The notes below the pieces were generated by a model. The model did not search any database, was not told the DNA's origin, and saw nothing but the letters and a program-made list of their open reading frames with translations. From positions 1,079,133 through 1,143,132 of the forward strand of contig NZ_QAJL01000001.1 in assembly GCF_003852525.1 (NCBI RefSeq): DNA of 64,000 bases, read 5' to 3'. The DNA is from Pedobacter sp. KBW06. GTDB lineage: Bacteria; Bacteroidota; Bacteroidia; Sphingobacteriales; Sphingobacteriaceae. Every line of letters begins with the position of its first letter. The first letter of the stretch is position 1. This document shows, piece after piece, positions 45,748-54,610 of the stretch. The translations under genes and the position numbers were made by a program.

Positions 45748-47142
45748 TTAGGGAGTTGTTCCTGTTATTTTTCTCCCCTGATCATCCAATCCGGATTCTT
45801 TCTCCAGTATCCGGAACTTAAGCTCGTTATCTTCCTTAAAAAAACGGTAAATCACCGAATGAGGAAGGCCGCTATCGATAAACAACCGATTTCCGATTGG
45901 AATTAACTCCGAAATATCCAGGGGGTCAGCCAAATCCAGCTGAACATACAGTTTCCCATCTGCTACGGACAGGATCCGATCCTCACCGGAGCCCATTTTA
46001 TATTTCCCTGAATAGCTCTTTAATGCGTTCGGATCAATGGGAACCCTCGCCGGGATAGGCCTGTTGTACAATATGTTCCGGGTATTTTTAACAGGAATAC
46101 TCACTTCATCATAGTTTTGAAGTACGATGATGGTCTTATCCCGGTCCAAATGTCTTTCAATATACGTGATGTAACCTGCCCATCCCCCACTGTGTGAGGC
46201 AATCTTGCCATAAACTTTGTTGTCTTCCAGGGCCCAGCCGTAGCCATAATTGGTCTCTGTTCCGGTATTGGTCTTACCCGAGCTGAAGATCTTCTTTTTA
46301 TCTTCCGCATTAATCAACTGATCGGTATATAATGCCCGGTCCCATTTTAACAGGTCTTCCAGTGTGGAGTTGACCATTCCATCTCCTACAATTCCGTCCA
46401 GGTAATGGGTATAATATGTTTTGCCCATCTCGTCCGGAAGGATCTTTCCTTTAACAGGATCCAGCGTATAACCCTTCGCATAGTTTTTTATCGGCTGTGG
46501 CTGATACCTGCTCCGGTATACCAGGGAATTTTTCATCTTCAATGGGATAAAAATATTTTCCTTTAAAAAATCGGCAAAGGATTTTTTCGACACCCTTTCA
46601 ATGATGCTCGCCAGTAAAAGATAACCCGTGTTGCTGTATTCCCATTTTTCATTGGGTGCAAAATCAGCTTTAGGCTTTAGTTGCTGAAACAGGTCGATGA
46701 CATCCTGATTCACCGCAATCTTTGACTTATCACCCTTCTCTTCAAACAATTGCATATAATCAGGCAGGCCAGCCGTATGCTGCAGCAAATGCAGGATGGT
46801 GACTCCTTTATAGCTGTTTAATTCAGGAATGTATAAGGCGAGTTCATCCTCATATTTCAGTTTTCCCTGTTTTTCCAGCAATACGATTCCCATTGCGGTA
46901 AATTGCTTGGAAACCGAGGCGAGTTCAAATACAGTATTGCGGTTTATTTTTCTTCCGGTCTTAAAGTCTGCAAAGCCGAAACTCTTTTCATAAATGATCT
47001 TTCCTTTCTCAGCGATGAGGACATTGCCATTGAATTTATTTGCCTTAAACAGGCTGAGGTATAAACTATCAAATCTGGTGGTTTTCTGTGCAAAGCTGAA
47101 GTTAAGGGAGAGCAGGAGCGGCAATAATGTTAATCTTTTCAT
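45748..47142 (-). CDS. Exported serine hydrolase of the beta-lactamase/class C family
   Basis: ATG 47142 (MKRLTLLPLLLSLNFSFAQ) gives a 464-residue exported protein; the open frame extends to 47184 without need. Active-site motifs of the class C fold are intact: SxxK at 76-79 (SVSK), YSN in KWEYSNTGYLLL, and HSGG in KIASHSGGWAGY. About 100 C-terminal residues form a lipocalin-like domain (ALKSYSGKYKMGSGEDRILSVADGKLYVQ). Likely a periplasmic peptidase or esterase; such proteins are usually not true beta-lactamases. Convergent with the response regulator (25 bp). Confidence 0.87.
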   Translation of the reverse strand: MKRLTLLPLLLSLNFSFAQKTTRFDSLYLSLFKANKFNGNVLIAEKGKIIYEKSFGFADFKTGRKINRNTVFELASVSKQFTAMGIVLLEKQGKLKYEDELALYIPELNSYKGVTILHLLQHTAGLPDYMQLFEEKGDKSKIAVNQDVIDLFQQLKPKADFAPNEKWEYSNTGYLLLASIIERVSKKSFADFLKENIFIPLKMKNSLVYRSRYQPQPIKNYAKGYTLDPVKGKILPDEMGKTYYTHYLDGIVGDGMVNSTLEDLLKWDRALYTDQLINAEDKKKIFSSGKTNTGTETNYGYGWALEDNKVYGKIASHSGGWAGYITYIERHLDRDKTIIVLQNYDEVSIPVKNTRNILYNRPIPARVPIDPNALKSYSGKYKMGSGEDRILSVADGKLYVQLDLADPLDISELIPIGNRLFIDSGLPHSVIYRFFKEDNELKFRILEKESGLDDQGRKITGTTP

Positions 47143-47469
47143 CTGAAAATTTAAAAGTGGGTACGCGACCAAACGCACCCACAACCTAAACTACCATAGC
47201 GACCAAGCCATGATATTTCCTTTATAATTCCATTACGATCAGCCAATCCTAATGATTTAATCCTTTAAAAGGGTAGAGATAATAAATAAGGACGAAAGTA
47301 ATGATTTTCTTTAAATAATCTTATTATAATTTCATGAAAAATATTTGTGCATATTTACAATAAAATGACGATTAGAACAAAAACACACAGAATTCCAATG
47401 CGGATAATGTAAATTTAATGTAGCAAAACAGCAAAATGGTCTGAACTTTAATTAATTTTACCTTAAAAA
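47143..47469. other. AT-rich divergent intergenic region
   Basis: A 327-bp stretch between the serine hydrolase and the RidA-like gene, with no credible coding sequence. Very AT-rich from about 47280 on, with several homopolymer runs of A. It must hold promoters for both genes, but I find no clean TTG-N19-TAnnTTTG match on either strand. Confidence 0.5.
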
Positions 47470-47937
47470 ATGAATAAGTTATTATTTACGTTCCTCTTAT
47501 TTTTCCCGATAGCTATGAATGCCCAACAAAAAAGCAATCCCGTAAAGTTCTTTAATTCTCCCGCAGTTGCTCCCCCTAAAGGGTATTCCCAGGCAGTTGA
47601 AATTGACTTAGGCAATAGCCGTATGATTCTTCTCTCCGGGCAGGTTCCACTGGATGTTAAGGGGAATCTGGTTGGAAATGGCGATGTCAGCAAACAAACG
47701 GAACAAATATTTGAAAACATAAAAAAAATAATAGCTGAAGCCGGCGGAACCATGAATGATCTTGTAAAGATTGCCATTTATATGACTGATATCTCTCAGG
47801 TTCAAAAGTTCCGTGATGTCAGAGATCAGTACATTAATTTAAAGCAACCACCAACCAGTACTCTGGTAGAAGTGACTAAGCTTTTCCGGGAAGATGTGCA
47901 TATTGAAATTGAAGCGACTGCAATCATCAAAAAATAA
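47470..47937 (+). CDS. Exported RidA/YjgF-like protein without the catalytic arginine
   Basis: A 155-residue protein. A signal peptide (MNKLLFTFLLFFPIAMNAQ) precedes a complete RidA fold: GYSQAVEIDLGNSRMILLSGQVPLD, TEQIFENIKKIIAEAGGTMNDLVK, and TSTLVEVTKLFREDVHIEIEATAII. In RidA deaminases the last block reads PARS, with Arg binding the imine acid; here it is P-T-S-T with Ser 130 in the Arg place. So a classic 2-aminoacrylate deaminase activity is unlikely, and the export signal also differs from cytoplasmic RidA. Possibly an exported Rid subgroup with another ligand. Confidence 0.85.
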   Translation: MNKLLFTFLLFFPIAMNAQQKSNPVKFFNSPAVAPPKGYSQAVEIDLGNSRMILLSGQVPLDVKGNLVGNGDVSKQTEQIFENIKKIIAEAGGTMNDLVKIAIYMTDISQVQKFRDVRDQYINLKQPPTSTLVEVTKLFREDVHIEIEATAIIKK

Positions 47938-48005
47938 AAGAGTTGCCGATATTGACCGCAATGCGGTGTTTATCAATAGCTAACATGCTGCGAATATAAG
48001 AAAAC

Positions 48006-48035
48006 TTGGTCAACAGGAATATAATTGTAACTTTG
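48006..48035 (+). promoter_or_regulatory. Bacteroidota-type promoter of the receptor/ABC operon
   Basis: TTG (48006-48008), a 19-nt spacer, then TAACTTTG (48028-48035), a full match to TTG-N19-TAnnTTTG. The ATG at 48044 lies 8 nt after the -7 element, so the transcript would have almost no 5' leader. Confidence 0.65.
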
Positions 48036-48043
48036 TTGCATTA

Positions 48044-48391
48044 ATGAACTTTAAACCGAGATATCTATCTGTCATCCTCCCTCAGGCAGGGGCGGTTTTC
48101 CTGTTGCTTATTTTTCTCAGTACCTTGCTGATTTCTGCCTTGCACCATCATGAAGACTTCTCTTCCCCTGTTGGCAAACATCAAAAGGAACAACTCAAAA
48201 CCTTTTATTCTGCCTGTAAAACCTGTGACCTGATTAAACATCAATCTACGGATCTGAATTATACCGCCCCTCAAGCCTTCAGTTTTACCCCTCCCCCATT
48301 GCAAAGTAGAAGAACATTCCTGATTCCTCAGCTCAGGTCCAGCTTTATACTGAAATGCAGTAATAAAGGTCCGCCGGTCCTGCACTCCTAA
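48044..48391 (+). CDS. Small membrane protein with HHHE and CxxC motifs
   Basis: A 115-residue protein that I cannot assign to a family. One hydrophobic segment at about 13-33 (LPQAGAVFLLLIFLSTLLISALH) is followed at once by HHHED, then SACKTCDLIKHQ, a Cys-x-x-Cys pair with nearby His. The rest is basic and Pro-rich. Its composition suggests metal binding close to the membrane. It is preceded by a good promoter and followed, 113 bp on, by an ABC ATPase, a TonB receptor and two permeases, so it may be an accessory or sensor for that system. Coding status rests on length, promoter and context. Confidence 0.6.
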   Translation: MNFKPRYLSVILPQAGAVFLLLIFLSTLLISALHHHEDFSSPVGKHQKEQLKTFYSACKTCDLIKHQSTDLNYTAPQAFSFTPPPLQSRRTFLIPQLRSSFILKCSNKGPPVLHS

Positions 48392-48504
48392 TGCTTTAGG
48401 CTTCCTGTTTCTGACAGTTTGCCACCTTTCTATTCCTGAATTACCATTCCATTGCCTTGTCTTTCCAGGTAATGCATTTCTATATATGCTAATTTTTAAA
48501 AAAA

Positions 48505-49200
48505 ATGCTTCAAGCCATCTCCTTATCTAAACATTACCAGTCCCATGTTGCACTGGACAACCTTAATCTCGAAGTTAAGGCAGGTGAAATCTTTTGTCTT
48601 CTGGGTCAGAATGGCGCAGGCAAGACGACCACCATCAATCTTTTCCTGGGATTTACAGCCGCCAGTTCCGGGAAAGCGCTCATCAACAGCAAAGAAGTCC
48701 GGGCCGGATCCGAGGAGACGCGGAAGCACCTCGCTTATATTCCCGAAGTAGTGATGCTTTATGTCCAGCTTACAGCATTAGAGAACCTGGATTATTTCAG
48801 CATGCTTGCAGGTTTCAGCTACGACAAAGAAAGTTTATCCTCCTTTCTTTCCCAATGCGGTCTGCAGGAATCGGCACATTACAAACCACTTTCCGGATTT
48901 AGTAAAGGCATGCGCCAGAAGGTAGGCATTGCCATTGCCCTGGCAAAAAATGCGGCTGTCATCCTTATGGATGAGCCAACCAGCGGACTTGATCCAAAAG
49001 CGACCGACGAATTTACCGAGCTCGTAAAAGTACTCGGAGCGAAAGGCAAATCCATACTCATGGCTACTCACGACATCTTTAATGCGGTTAACATTGGCAG
49101 CCACATCGGAATTATGCGCCAGGGAAAACTGGTTCACACCCTTAAAGCTTCAGACATCAATGCCAATGACCTTCAGAAATTATACTTAGAAACCATCTAG
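48505..49200 (+). CDS. ABC transporter ATP-binding protein
   Basis: A 231-residue ATPase: Walker A GQNGAGKTT (34-42), signature region LSGFSKGMRQKV with a divergent FSKGM core, Walker B AVILMDEPTSGLD, and H-loop ATHD. It is of the CcmA/NosF type that pairs with ABC-2 membrane proteins rather than binding-protein importers. The stop codon (TAG, 49198-49200) abuts the ATG of the TonB receptor, so translation is coupled. With the two DUF3526 permeases downstream it likely forms one inner-membrane transporter. Confidence 0.92.
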   Translation: MLQAISLSKHYQSHVALDNLNLEVKAGEIFCLLGQNGAGKTTTINLFLGFTAASSGKALINSKEVRAGSEETRKHLAYIPEVVMLYVQLTALENLDYFSMLAGFSYDKESLSSFLSQCGLQESAHYKPLSGFSKGMRQKVGIAIALAKNAAVILMDEPTSGLDPKATDEFTELVKVLGAKGKSILMATHDIFNAVNIGSHIGIMRQGKLVHTLKASDINANDLQKLYLETI

Positions 49201-51696
49201 ATGACCTTCCGTTATATCAAATTCATTTTAATACTGCTCCTGCCTCATCTTTTCTCTCGCTCTGTCCAGGCACAGACAAAAGTAAGCGGAACGGTCACCG
49301 ATCAGCAAAACCGTCCCATCAGACAGGTAACCCTGAAATTCAGAAATGGAAAAGACCTGTTAAATACTTCCAGTGATTCCAGTGGTCGTTTTCAATTTAT
49401 ATTGCCTAAGGCCGGTGATTATATACTCAGGGCCAGTGCTGTTGGCTTTACAGTCTTCCAGCAGGTCTATCAGATTCGGAAAAGGCAAGAACTGCAAATA
49501 GATACCATCAGGCTTTCCCCTTCCAATGAAGAACTACAAACTGTAGAAGTCATCGGTACCAGCGCAAAGAAATACTATGGAGATTACTCTTTTTCCGCCA
49601 CTAAAACGGCTTCCTTAAATAAAGATATCCCACAGGCAATCTCTTCTGTATCCAAGGAACTCATTGCCGACCGTCAGGCTTTCAGCCTCGCAGATGCGAT
49701 AAAAAATGTTCCGGCGGTTACACAAAACAGCTTCTACAACCAGTTTTCCATTCGGGGAATTAACCAGAATGAAGAAGGGGCTATTATTAACGGCATGCGA
49801 ACCAGACAACATTACTTCCTCCAGCCATTGACGAGTAATATTGAGCGGATAGAAGTGATTAAAGGACCTGCAAGCGCTTCTTTTTCCAGCTCCGATCCGG
49901 GTGGAACCATTAATCTTGTGACCAAAAAACCACTCAGCGAAGATAGAAAACAGGTGAGCATTTCTGCGGGAAGCTTCAGCACCATCCGGGGCGCCCTGGA
50001 TTTTACCGGACCGCTCAATAAGGAAAAATCCTTGCTTTACCGTTTAAATATCGGTTATGAAGACAGCAAAAGCTTTCGGGACCTTCAATATAAAAAGGCC
50101 TACCTCATCTCTCCATCTTTCTCTTACATCCCCAATGAGCAAACCGCTTTGAATGTGGAACTTGTTTTAAACAACAACAAAACAAGGTTAGACCGCGGAC
50201 AAGCGATCTTTGGCGCCATTGCCGGTCAGACTGACCTTAAAAGTACTCCCATTACCTTCAATATGGGGGCCAGTAACGACCGTTACCGAACGAGCGACAT
50301 CATGCTCATGAGTAATTTATCGCATGCCTTTACCAAAGACATCATCTTTAACATCGCTTATATGAAGCAGACCTGGGATGAAGACCTGCTCGAGCACCGC
50401 ACCACCAATGTATACGGTGTGGATGAGGCCGGAAATGCCATCCCTACCCTTGCAGGCCTCAGGGCCATTCAAAGACAGCAAAGTTTAAATACCGATAACA
50501 TCAGCAGTTATTTCGCGATCAATACCGCAACAGGGCCACTGCAACATAAGATCGTTGTTGGATACGATCGCATTACTGTTCAGAAATACCGGGGGGCTGC
50601 AGAAAGTTCGGCTCAGGGTTACCGCTTGAAAAGTGGCGGAATTGCTCCAAAATATGATCCTTTAAAGAAAGACCTCTATGTCTTTCAAACAGTTAACGGG
50701 ATGAACATTCCCGTTCCAAACGTTGCACATTTTAACCTTGCCAAACCGCTCTATACCCTCCGGGATCTGAGTGAATATGTTTTTACACAAAACGAGATCT
50801 CTCCTGCATATGCGCTGGCGAACGGCATTTATATTCAGGACCAGATTAAATACAACAAATTAACGTTTTTGCTCGGATTGAGGCAGGAATGGCATGACGA
50901 CTACAGCAATTATAAAGTCGGCAATGAGAAAAAGAGCTCCAGAAAAAAAGTATTGCCAAGATTTGGGATCACTTATGAGCTTAACCCGAATATCAATCTT
51001 TACGGGACTTACCTTCAGGGTTATCAGCCACAGGGCAATACTTCGAATTTAGTGGTCGTCCCTCCACCTGCAGGAACAAATTACAAACCATTAATGAGCG
51101 ACCTGAAAGAGATTGGTGCCAAATCAGAATGGATGAACCGCACATTGATGGTCAACATTTCCGTTTTTGAAATTAACCAGAAAAACCTGTTGATGAATGC
51201 AAATGATCCGGTTGACCCGAACTTATTGATTGAACGTGGTGCACAGCGCAGTCGCGGAATTGAATTAGAAGCCTCTGGTTTTATCTTACGAAACTGGCAG
51301 TTTAATGCAGGCTATAGTTATGTAGATGCCCTGATTACACAGGATTACAACCCCATCTTAAATGGTCAGCGCGTACAGAATACGCCTCAGCACAGCGGAA
51401 GCCTCTGGACAAGATACGACCTTAATGACAACCAGATTTTAAAAGGCATCGGAATTGGTGCCGGGATTCAATACAGCGGAGATAAACTACCCTGGTATAC
51501 CAGGGATTTTACCCTTCCGGCCTATACTCTTGTTGATGCGGCATTGTATTATTCACCTCCTAAATCAAAGGTTCAGCTCGCCATGAATGTCAATAACCTA
51601 TTCAACCAGACTTATTGGGTAGGCGCACAAACTTACCTGAGGTTATTTCCCGGAACACCGAGAAATGTGATGTTCAATGCTACTTACCGATTCTGA
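49201..51696 (+). CDS. TonB-dependent siderophore-type receptor
   Basis: An 831-residue outer-membrane receptor: signal peptide to VQAQ (25), carboxypeptidase regulatory-like domain about 27-105, TonB-box region LQTVEVIGTSAKKYYGDYSF, plug with the siderophore-receptor features TKTASLNKDIPQAISSVSKELIADRQ, NSFYNQFSIRGINQNEEGAIINGMR and RIEVIKGPASASFSSSDPGGTINLVTKKP (cited in parts), and a barrel ending RNVMFNATYRF. It resembles FhuA/FecA-like receptors, not SusC. An iron chelate or other metal complex is the likely ligand. It is placed inside an ABC transporter operon. Confidence 0.92.
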   Translation: MTFRYIKFILILLLPHLFSRSVQAQTKVSGTVTDQQNRPIRQVTLKFRNGKDLLNTSSDSSGRFQFILPKAGDYILRASAVGFTVFQQVYQIRKRQELQIDTIRLSPSNEELQTVEVIGTSAKKYYGDYSFSATKTASLNKDIPQAISSVSKELIADRQAFSLADAIKNVPAVTQNSFYNQFSIRGINQNEEGAIINGMRTRQHYFLQPLTSNIERIEVIKGPASASFSSSDPGGTINLVTKKPLSEDRKQVSISAGSFSTIRGALDFTGPLNKEKSLLYRLNIGYEDSKSFRDLQYKKAYLISPSFSYIPNEQTALNVELVLNNNKTRLDRGQAIFGAIAGQTDLKSTPITFNMGASNDRYRTSDIMLMSNLSHAFTKDIIFNIAYMKQTWDEDLLEHRTTNVYGVDEAGNAIPTLAGLRAIQRQQSLNTDNISSYFAINTATGPLQHKIVVGYDRITVQKYRGAAESSAQGYRLKSGGIAPKYDPLKKDLYVFQTVNGMNIPVPNVAHFNLAKPLYTLRDLSEYVFTQNEISPAYALANGIYIQDQIKYNKLTFLLGLRQEWHDDYSNYKVGNEKKSSRKKVLPRFGITYELNPNINLYGTYLQGYQPQGNTSNLVVVPPPAGTNYKPLMSDLKEIGAKSEWMNRTLMVNISVFEINQKNLLMNANDPVDPNLLIERGAQRSRGIELEASGFILRNWQFNAGYSYVDALITQDYNPILNGQRVQNTPQHSGSLWTRYDLNDNQILKGIGIGAGIQYSGDKLPWYTRDFTLPAYTLVDAALYYSPPKSKVQLAMNVNNLFNQTYWVGAQTYLRLFPGTPRNVMFNATYRF

Positions 51697-51714
51697 TCCT
51701 TTTATATAAAATCT

Positions 51715-53157
51715 ATGAAAACGATATTTATCATTGCCAGGAGAACCTGGAAAACTGCCTTCAGCAATCCCGCCACTCTAGCACTTACGCTCATTCTGGG
51801 TCTGGCGCTATGCCTGGCTACTTTTATTGGCTGGCAAAATTTTAAGACTCAGAACGCTCAGCGTTTAAAATATAAGGAGCTTGTGCGCGAAAAATGGCTG
51901 GCAAAGCCAGATAAGCATCCCCATCGGATGGCCCATTACGGCTATCTTGCTTTCCGGGACAAGCATGAACTCAGCTTTTTTGACTTCGGTATAGAAAGCT
52001 TTGCCGGGGTCTCCATTTTTCTGGAGGCCCATAAGCAAAACACTGTTAACTTCAGCGAAGCTGGTTTTTCTAATGGCATGCTTAGGTTTGGGGAGATGAG
52101 TGTAGCCATGGTGCTTCAGCTGCTTGTTCCTTTATTGATTTTTTTTCTGGGTTACAGCAGCATATCATCCGAAAGGGAGGCAGGAACACTCAAGATCATC
52201 CTCTGTCAGGGTGTGAGCTGGCGACAACTCCTGTTCGGCAAAACGCTGGGCATCATCAGCCTGAGCTTCAGCCTGTTTATCCCCATCATCCTGTTAACGG
52301 TGCTGTTATGGGCCATGCTGAGCGACTGGCAGGTGAGTGCTGATTCTTCCCTGCGCCTTGTCTTCCTTGTGCTAAGCTATACCATTTACTTTATCATCTG
52401 CGCAGGTATTGCAGTGCTCGTTTCCGCCTTTCACCGAAGTTCAAAAGCGGCTTTAACCAGCCTGCTCGTTTTATGGGTTTTCTTTGCCATTGTCATGCCC
52501 CGCATTACCCAGGCCCTGGGCGTAATCTTATACCCCGCACCATCAAAAATGGAATTTGCTGCCGCCATCGGATCGGATCTTCATGAGCAGGGAGACAGCC
52601 ATGATCCGGACGATCCTCATTACGCGCAGTTAAAAGCAGCCGTGTTAAAGAAGTACAAGGTAGACGATGTTAAAAAACTGCCTTTCAACTATGGCGGTTA
52701 TGTCATGGCCGAAGGCGAAAAGATCTCCGCAGGGATTTACAACCAGCATCAGCAGAAACTCAATCAGAACTTTGAACAACAAAACAGTTTCAGCGTAGCC
52801 GCCAGCTACCTGAATCCCTTTTTGGCCATTAAAAACTTATCCATGGCATTGACTGCCGCTGATTTCAAAACCTATATTGATTTTCAGGCTCAGGCAGAAG
52901 CTTACCGATATGGTCTCGCGCAACGCATGAACAAACTTCAGATTGAAAAAATCAGCAATATTGCGCCCGGAGAAAAAGAGAAGCCACTATCGATCAGCCG
53001 TTCCAACTGGGCAGAACAACCAGACTTCCAATACCGGTTCAAACCCGTCAGCAGCGTAATTTCAAACCATATCTGGAGCATTGTATCGCTTTTCTGCTGG
53101 TTTTGTGCTGTATTGATCGTCCTGGGTTTTTCATCACGCTGGGTAAAAACATTATAA
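51715..53157 (+). CDS. ABC-2 type permease (DUF3526 family), first copy
   Basis: A 480-residue inner-membrane protein. A first helix at about 20-37 (TLALTLILGLALCLATFIGW), a large extracytoplasmic loop, then a cluster of helices at about 120-290 (MVLQLLVPLLIFFLGYSSI, LSFSLFIPIILLTVLLWAML, VFLVLSYTIYFIICAGIAVLVSAF, LTSLLVLWVFFAIVMP), a second large loop, and a final helix near the C-terminus. EREAGTLKIILCQGVSWRQLLFGK is the typical ABC-2 coupling segment. It pairs with the next gene as a heterodimeric permease. It is 18 bp after the receptor gene. Confidence 0.87.
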   Translation: MKTIFIIARRTWKTAFSNPATLALTLILGLALCLATFIGWQNFKTQNAQRLKYKELVREKWLAKPDKHPHRMAHYGYLAFRDKHELSFFDFGIESFAGVSIFLEAHKQNTVNFSEAGFSNGMLRFGEMSVAMVLQLLVPLLIFFLGYSSISSEREAGTLKIILCQGVSWRQLLFGKTLGIISLSFSLFIPIILLTVLLWAMLSDWQVSADSSLRLVFLVLSYTIYFIICAGIAVLVSAFHRSSKAALTSLLVLWVFFAIVMPRITQALGVILYPAPSKMEFAAAIGSDLHEQGDSHDPDDPHYAQLKAAVLKKYKVDDVKKLPFNYGGYVMAEGEKISAGIYNQHQQKLNQNFEQQNSFSVAASYLNPFLAIKNLSMALTAADFKTYIDFQAQAEAYRYGLAQRMNKLQIEKISNIAPGEKEKPLSISRSNWAEQPDFQYRFKPVSSVISNHIWSIVSLFCWFCAVLIVLGFSSRWVKTL

Positions 53158-53164
53158 AAGTAAT

Positions 53165-54532
53165 ATGAATCCAACAATATATCGATTAGAATTTAAACTG
53201 TTCTTTAGAAATAAAGCGGCCTTGTCCGGCATCCTGATCCTTCTGATCAGTGGATTTGCCGGCTTATACTTCGGAAAGAAATTTATCCATCAACAGGACC
53301 AGGTGATTGAAAAGGCCAGCAGAATGCAACAGGAGCAAACGGGTACAAATATCAAACACTTTGGCAAAGACCCTGGCTTATTGCTGTACCACAACAAGTT
53401 CTCCATGGTTAATGTTCCTGACCGCTGGGCCGCGTTTGCAAACGGGCAGAGAGACATCAATCCTTACCTCCTTTCCGTGACGATGCTTGCGGTGGAGGGG
53501 CAGATCTACGACACCGACCTCAGCAACCCTTCTACCCTCTTACTGGGAAATATGGACCTTGCTTTTGTCTTCATCTTTCTGTTCCCGCTGGTGATCATTG
53601 CCTTTACTTATTCCCTGCTTTCTTCAGATCAGGAATCGGGTATCTGGGCACTCGTTAAATCACAATCCGGAAGCCTGATGCAGGTCCTCTGGCGCAAGCT
53701 TTCAATCAGGATCATCAGCATCTTTGCTGTAGCGGTAGTATTGATGATCAGTGCCATTTTTTACCTCCATTTACCTGTGGACCTTCGTTTTCTGCTGATC
53801 TTCCTGCTGCTCAGTCTCTATCTGCTCTTCTGGTTTTCTTTATCCTTCTGGGTGATTTCTCTGGGCAGGTCATCAAATTACAATGCGGTGCTCCTGATTT
53901 CGTTCTGGGTGGTCCTGAACGTCATTGCTCCTGCAATGCTGAACGTTTGGCTCACACAAAGATATCCCGTTCCTGAAGCATTGGAAACACTGGTAAAACA
54001 AAGGGAAGGATATCACGAAAAGTGGGACATCGATAAAAGCAAGACCATGGATAAATTCTATCAGCACTATCCTCAGTTTAAACAATACCCTTTTCCCGCA
54101 GAATTGAGTTTCAGCTGGTACTGGTATTATGCCATGCAGCAAATGGGCGATGATGAAGCCTTGGCGGGCGCAATATCTATGTCAGAAAAGCTGGTCAAAA
54201 GGCATCAGTTTACAAACCTGACTGCCCTGTTCTTACCTGGAATCCAGACACAACTGAGGCTCAACGAAATGGCTGGCTCCGATCTGGAAAACCACCTCAA
54301 TTTCCAGAAAGCTGTAAAGACCTATCATGAAAAGATCCGCTTGTATTTTTATCCATTGATCTTTCAAAACAAAACCATTGAAAACGTTCAGTGGGACAAA
54401 TTTAAAGTAGCTACATACCAGGGATATGCGACAGGAAATGTCTGGCAACATATTTTGTCTGTTGGCATTTTAATACTGTTATTTATGCTTCCGGCCATTT
54501 ACAATTTCAGAAAAAGGATCAGCTTGTTTTAG
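53165..54532 (+). CDS. ABC-2 type permease (DUF3526 family), second copy
   Basis: A 455-residue paralogue-like partner of the preceding gene, with the same topology: first helix (AALSGILILLISGFAGLYFG), large loop, helices at about 130-260 (DLAFVFIFLFPLVIIAFTYSLL, IFAVAVVLMISAIFYLHL, FLLIFLLLSLYLLFWFSLSFWVI in parts), a loop, and a final helix (HILSVGILILLFMLPAIY). DQESGIWALVKSQSGSLMQVLWRKL is the coupling segment. Seven bp separate it from the first permease. A strong terminator follows, so this is the last gene of the operon. Confidence 0.87.
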   Translation: MNPTIYRLEFKLFFRNKAALSGILILLISGFAGLYFGKKFIHQQDQVIEKASRMQQEQTGTNIKHFGKDPGLLLYHNKFSMVNVPDRWAAFANGQRDINPYLLSVTMLAVEGQIYDTDLSNPSTLLLGNMDLAFVFIFLFPLVIIAFTYSLLSSDQESGIWALVKSQSGSLMQVLWRKLSIRIISIFAVAVVLMISAIFYLHLPVDLRFLLIFLLLSLYLLFWFSLSFWVISLGRSSNYNAVLLISFWVVLNVIAPAMLNVWLTQRYPVPEALETLVKQREGYHEKWDIDKSKTMDKFYQHYPQFKQYPFPAELSFSWYWYYAMQQMGDDEALAGAISMSEKLVKRHQFTNLTALFLPGIQTQLRLNEMAGSDLENHLNFQKAVKTYHEKIRLYFYPLIFQNKTIENVQWDKFKVATYQGYATGNVWQHILSVGILILLFMLPAIYNFRKRISLF

Positions 54533-54543
54533 CCTTTTCTTAA

Positions 54544-54585
54544 AAATTAATCTCTGGCATTCTTAAAATTGCCAGAGATTAATTT
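54544..54585 (+). terminator. Intrinsic terminator of the receptor/ABC operon
   Basis: A 16-bp perfect stem, 54544-54559 with 54570-54585, loop of 10 nt, followed by GCTTTTTATTTTA. It lies 11 nt after the second permease stop. Stem and U-rich tail make this a standard rho-independent terminator. Confidence 0.88.
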
Positions 54586-54610
54586 GCTTTTTATTTTATA
54601 AATTAACCTC

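Noticed and set aside
47945..47980. Hairpin after the RidA-like gene as a terminator
   Set aside because: The core stem is only five base pairs with internal mismatches and no T-run.
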